A DNA stretch of 64,000 nt from Dreissena polymorpha (Eukaryota > Mollusca > Bivalvia > Myida > Dreissenidae). The DNA lies in the NCBI RefSeq assembly GCF_020536995.1, contig NC_068365.1, positions 33,908,067 to 33,972,066 on the forward strand, given 5' to 3'. Every line of letters starts with the position of its first letter. Within the stretch, counting starts at the first letter, position 1. A model generated the notes under the pieces. The model saw nothing but the letters and a program-made list of their open reading frames with translations. It was not told the origin of the DNA and searched no databases. The position numbers and the translations under genes were made by a program. Positions 60,801-64,000 of this stretch are shown one piece after another.

Positions 60801-62588
60801 CAGCCATCGCGATAAAACAAACAATAAATTATTGATTATTTTTTATTGAAATGTTTCTGACAATCTACACTATTAAGTGAAGCTCTTAGAATTTCGATAT
60901 CATTATTTTGTGATGAAGAAAAATGGTCAATTGTTTTTTAACGTGAAGACATTGTTTTTAAAAGCAGTGAATCATTTTTCTTTGGTCTCGAAATAAAACT
61001 TTAAAAAAAAATGAAATTAATGTATTGATTTGCATCAAAAATCTCTACTTTACCGTTGTTCCACCGTGCCTGTCTCTGAATAACAGCTTCTATCTGTTTA
61101 TCGCGTTCATCGCCATTTTGAGTAATAATTCGCAGAATACACTCGGATTTATTTTCTGGCAATTTTTTAATAATTTCCTGTGTCTGTTCCATGTATAAAC
61201 TCAGCTGTCGACGCATGGGACGAACGGGCCGGTTGCTTGGAATAGGTTCTTGTAATTGTATTTTGGTGTTGAAGCTTTGCAGAAAAGTCAAAATGATTTG
61301 TTGAAGTAAATATGCTATTTCTTGCTCAGTAAAATTATAATCGCTGGATTCAAGCTGAAACGAATATCAGTGTTTACATCACATTCTTTCACCCGCTATA
61401 TGTCATATAAATACGTTACAAATCTATGAATATTTCCATTTGGTTAACGTTTAGTTTAATCCACACAATCGAAGTTTCGGTCCAACTAAAAAGGCAAGCG
61501 TGAAATGTTAATATTCCGATTTTTGAAAATCCCCATAAAAGGTGTAAACTTTTGATACCGATTTTCGCCGATGAGAGGCAATCATCAACACGGAGGTTGT
61601 GATTTAAGTAAAATAATATATCTCAGTATACTATTTTTATGAAATACTTTTAGTTAATACAGTCAATAATTAATTTTTAAATTGTATTGGCTTATTATCA
61701 ACAACAAAAAATATATTGATGTTTATAAAAGTACGATTACAAACCTGCTTTAAAAGTAAGTTGCTAATCTTTGATGGCGAAGCTTTTTTCTCTTCCGAAC
61801 TTACAATATTAAGCATTTGTGACAACATGTCAATCATCTTTTGTAAATCGTCGCCAGAAATTATGAAGTCCTTAGTATATGTTACCCGCGAAGCAATGTC
61901 TTGGATCTAAAATAGAAAATAATAATCCGAATAATGTATTATGTTAATTCAAAATACAACAATATATATATCTTTAATACGCTCATATTAATCATACCTT
62001 GAGCAGTAGACAAGCAATAGTTCCATCGTGCTTGCTCAGAATTTCGTGGCAACGATTGCAGTTCCGAAGTATGCTTATAACATCATTGAAATCCGTTGTT
62101 CGCGCCTGTGTGGTCATCTTATAGCCATCTGTTTCTATAAAGCACTTTCCTATCTCCCAGTAATCAAAGCACCATCTTTTCGCATTTGTATTGGCCCAGT
62201 TTGGTGCTTTGTTCACATGACAACCGATAATGTGGTCTCTGATTTTGTCGCACACTCCTTTAGGGCATGGCCTATACTGAGTTGACACATCATCGTGAAT
62301 TTCAAAACTATCACCAGGTAAACAAAAACCGTCGGTTTGACAAGGAATTATATTCGGTGTTGAACATTCGCAACATTTTACTCCGCCAATCTTGTAATGA
62401 TTCATAATCTCGTCATGAACTTTCAATAATGACCTTATAACAAATCTTTGAAGTCCTTCACTTGTAATTTTTAAAGCTAAACATGCCTTCATCCAGTTGA
62501 AAAACGGTGACTGTTTTAAACGTTCCCCTTGTTTGTTTGCAAAGAGCTCCTTTATCCATAATTCGAAATATTGTTTTCTATTTGCCAT
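57893..62588 (-). CDS. CXorf38-like (DUF4559) / trypsin-fold protease fusion protein, 918 aa
   Basis: Five minus-strand exons (62588-61998, 61906-61745, 61354-61054, 60776-60013, 58831-57893) join through GT-AG sites with phases 0, 0, 1, 0. Residues 1-250 resemble human CXorf38 (DUF4559): FFNWMKACLALKITSEGLQ, a Cys/His cluster (C72, C73, C75, C83, C89, C108, C113, C123, H124) that may bind zinc, then NWANTNAKRWC, YWEIGKCF and TDFNDVISIL. CXorf38 has RNEIMH, an RX4H HEPN-like motif; the matching place here (IQDIAS) lacks it, so nuclease activity is doubtful. Residues 252-606 are unrecognised and no transmembrane segment is obvious. Residues about 675-918 look like a trypsin-type protease: GTLGGF, ALISGHL (H729), DMVCVEV (D767) and STPGDSGSIVCG (S857). 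No signal peptide, so cytosolic. Bivalves have many multi-domain proteins of this kind, and an immune or stress role is my inference. The last intron carries a dispersed repeat. Confidence 0.78.
58925..59960. repeat. Dispersed mollusc repeat in the last intron of the protease gene
   Basis: It starts near 'agctcacctgagcgcagcgcag'. It carries 'ctagaggcctcatttatttg', 'aacactctagaggtcacattta' and recurring 'gaaacttg-tca' blocks every 100-170 bp. It is of the same style as 38750-39440 and fills most of the 1.18-kb intron between exons 4 and 5. Confidence 0.6.
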
Positions 62589-64000
62589 TGTTATTGTATT
62601 GCATCTATTTAGCTTGTGTTTATATTACATAAGTTTATATCCGCAACGTTAATTACAAGTGATGTCACAGTATTTAAGTACTTTTCAGTAATTCGTATCA
62701 TAATGTACATTTGCTTCGGTTAGGCAATACAAATACTTGCACCAAACTGTAAAACCAGTTTATAAATGTGTCATTTGTAAACTGATTTGCCTCTATCGGT
62801 GGGTATAATACCAAAGATTCCTAATTGCGCTGGCTATGTCTGTGTGTCATGCTTAACGAATACTTAAAGGAATAGTACACAAAAAATACTAACGCGAATA
62901 GCTTAACATATTGGTGTCATCTGTAAAACCTTTGTGACTGGTGTACTAGTTTCTTACATACATATATATTTTTATTATTGTGTTTTCGTGATTTTTTTTT
63001 CATTTTCTTTCTGTTTTGGGGGTGGTGGTGGTGGGTGGGATGGGGCGATATTCTCGATTTTGATGTATTCAATTATTGATCGTGTAACGAGGCTACTTGT
63101 TTTGTTTACAATCTTAACGGACAACCATTGATTGTTATGTTTTTTCTTCAAAAGAAGTCGAAATAAAATAATATAAATAATATATTTTAAATCTAGAAGA
63201 ATCCGGTGGAATGGATAATCGACTTTACCGAAACACATTTATTTAAAGTTTGTAGCTATTAAGGAGTAATTAAAACGTTTTTCGAAAAAAAAAAAAAATT
63301 ATTTCCGACTTTAGTTTGAATTAAATATATAATTATTTAAGATAGCTTTATTAGTCATAAAACAGTTAATTTGTGTTTTGATACGGGTAAATATGTGTGC
63401 ATACGAGAGTTATGGTTGAAATTATCGTAGATTTACCCCTTTATATAAATCTAAAGGTTGATATCAGATAAATGTATTGATCTTCTGTCAAACTTGAATG
63501 ACTTGTCACATAAAACCTAAGGCTTTTATTATTATAGCGCTATTCAATAAATGTGACATGTGAATGGTAAACTCTGAATGGAGCCTTTTCTTATCATGCA
63601 ATAAGCAACGTTGTGTGCCTTAAAACTTAAACTGAAGTGTATGTAAAGCATACATATTCAGATCAAACACACATCGACAGCGCATGTTTTTGTAGATCCA
63701 CATGTTTCGAATAACGTGGCGTCTAGTTATCTTTCATGGGATCGTTATAATGGACTGCGTTTATTATATAAACACTTACTTGTACGACGTTTAACCATAA
63801 ATTCTTTATGACTTAAAATCGCAAATTTATCGATGTTTTAAGGAATGATTAATGTCGTTTGCAAATATCATAACAACTGAACATATACATGTATCCGCAT
63901 TGAAGTTTGCAGAATGGAAGTCAAATTTAATGACTTTTGACCTTGAATTATGACGTTAACCTTTCACTAAGAATGTATCAGAACTGAACGAGACATATCA
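62589..64000. other. Upstream of the protease gene, nothing firm
   Basis: A G-rich run at 63018-63046 (ggggtggtggtggtgggtggg) might form a G-quadruplex. Otherwise this is AT-rich with no gene seen; it should contain the promoter of the minus-strand gene. Confidence 0.35.

Noticed and set aside
60777-60807. An ATG at 60807 as start of a separate protein
   Set aside because: The ttcttttcag acceptor ending at 60777 and matching phase with the previous exon fit a splice junction better; the codons before it are intronic.

Overview
The window looks like the genome of a bivalve mollusc. It is AT-rich, its genes are split by many introns, and it is full of short non-autonomous repeats of types I associate with heterodont bivalves: two palindromic families, a tRNA-derived element with a ggggccttttcac terminus, and mollusc-type repeats containing 'aggtcactaggtcaaa'. 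Dreissena or a relative is a guess from repeat style, not a test. No bacterial, organellar or intact tRNA/rRNA sequence is seen.

Five multi-exon genes can be built by joining exons with GT-AG sites and matching phases. (1) 1544-8326 (+): the 3' part of a HUNK-like AMPK-related serine/threonine kinase, from kinase subdomain VIA to the stop; the N-lobe exons lie before the window. (2) 10687-14679 (-), (3) 16838-21553 (-) and (4) 48949-52903 (+): three secreted Cu/Zn superoxide dismutase (SOD) paralogues, here SOD-A, SOD-B and SOD-C. All have five coding exons; the three internal exons are 86, 188 and 127 bp in every copy. SOD-A has Tyr at two zinc-ligand positions, as expected of a SOD turned into a hemolymph metal-binding protein. 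(5) 57893-62588 (-): a 918-residue protein joining an N-terminal CXorf38-like (DUF4559) domain to a C-terminal trypsin-fold protease domain with a visible His-Asp-Ser set. Its middle is unrecognised, and the architecture suggests an innate-immunity or conflict protein.

Layout: 1-1.5 kb, an inverted-repeat mobile element; 1.5-8.3 kb, the kinase gene, whose exon 4 end and splice donor have been amplified into a ten-copy 74-bp array; 8.3-10.7 kb, intergenic with a pre-miRNA-like hairpin; 10.7-21.6 kb, tandem SOD-A and SOD-B; 22.1-24.3 kb, a THAP-domain element with inverted ends and two decayed THAP copies; 24.3-30.4 kb, apparently gene-free; 30.4-31.7 kb, a broken copy of a multicopy bivalve ORF family; 31.9-48.6 kb, repeats, minisatellites and a possible tiny two-exon ORF; 48.9-52.9 kb, SOD-C, ending at a large palindrome; 53-57.4 kb, nested repeats and microsatellites; 57.9-62.6 kb, the DUF4559-protease gene; 62.6-64 kb, nothing recognised.

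The SODs form one local family made by tandem duplication plus a separate inverted copy. The kinase and the protease gene are unrelated neighbours. No operon-like organisation is expected or seen.
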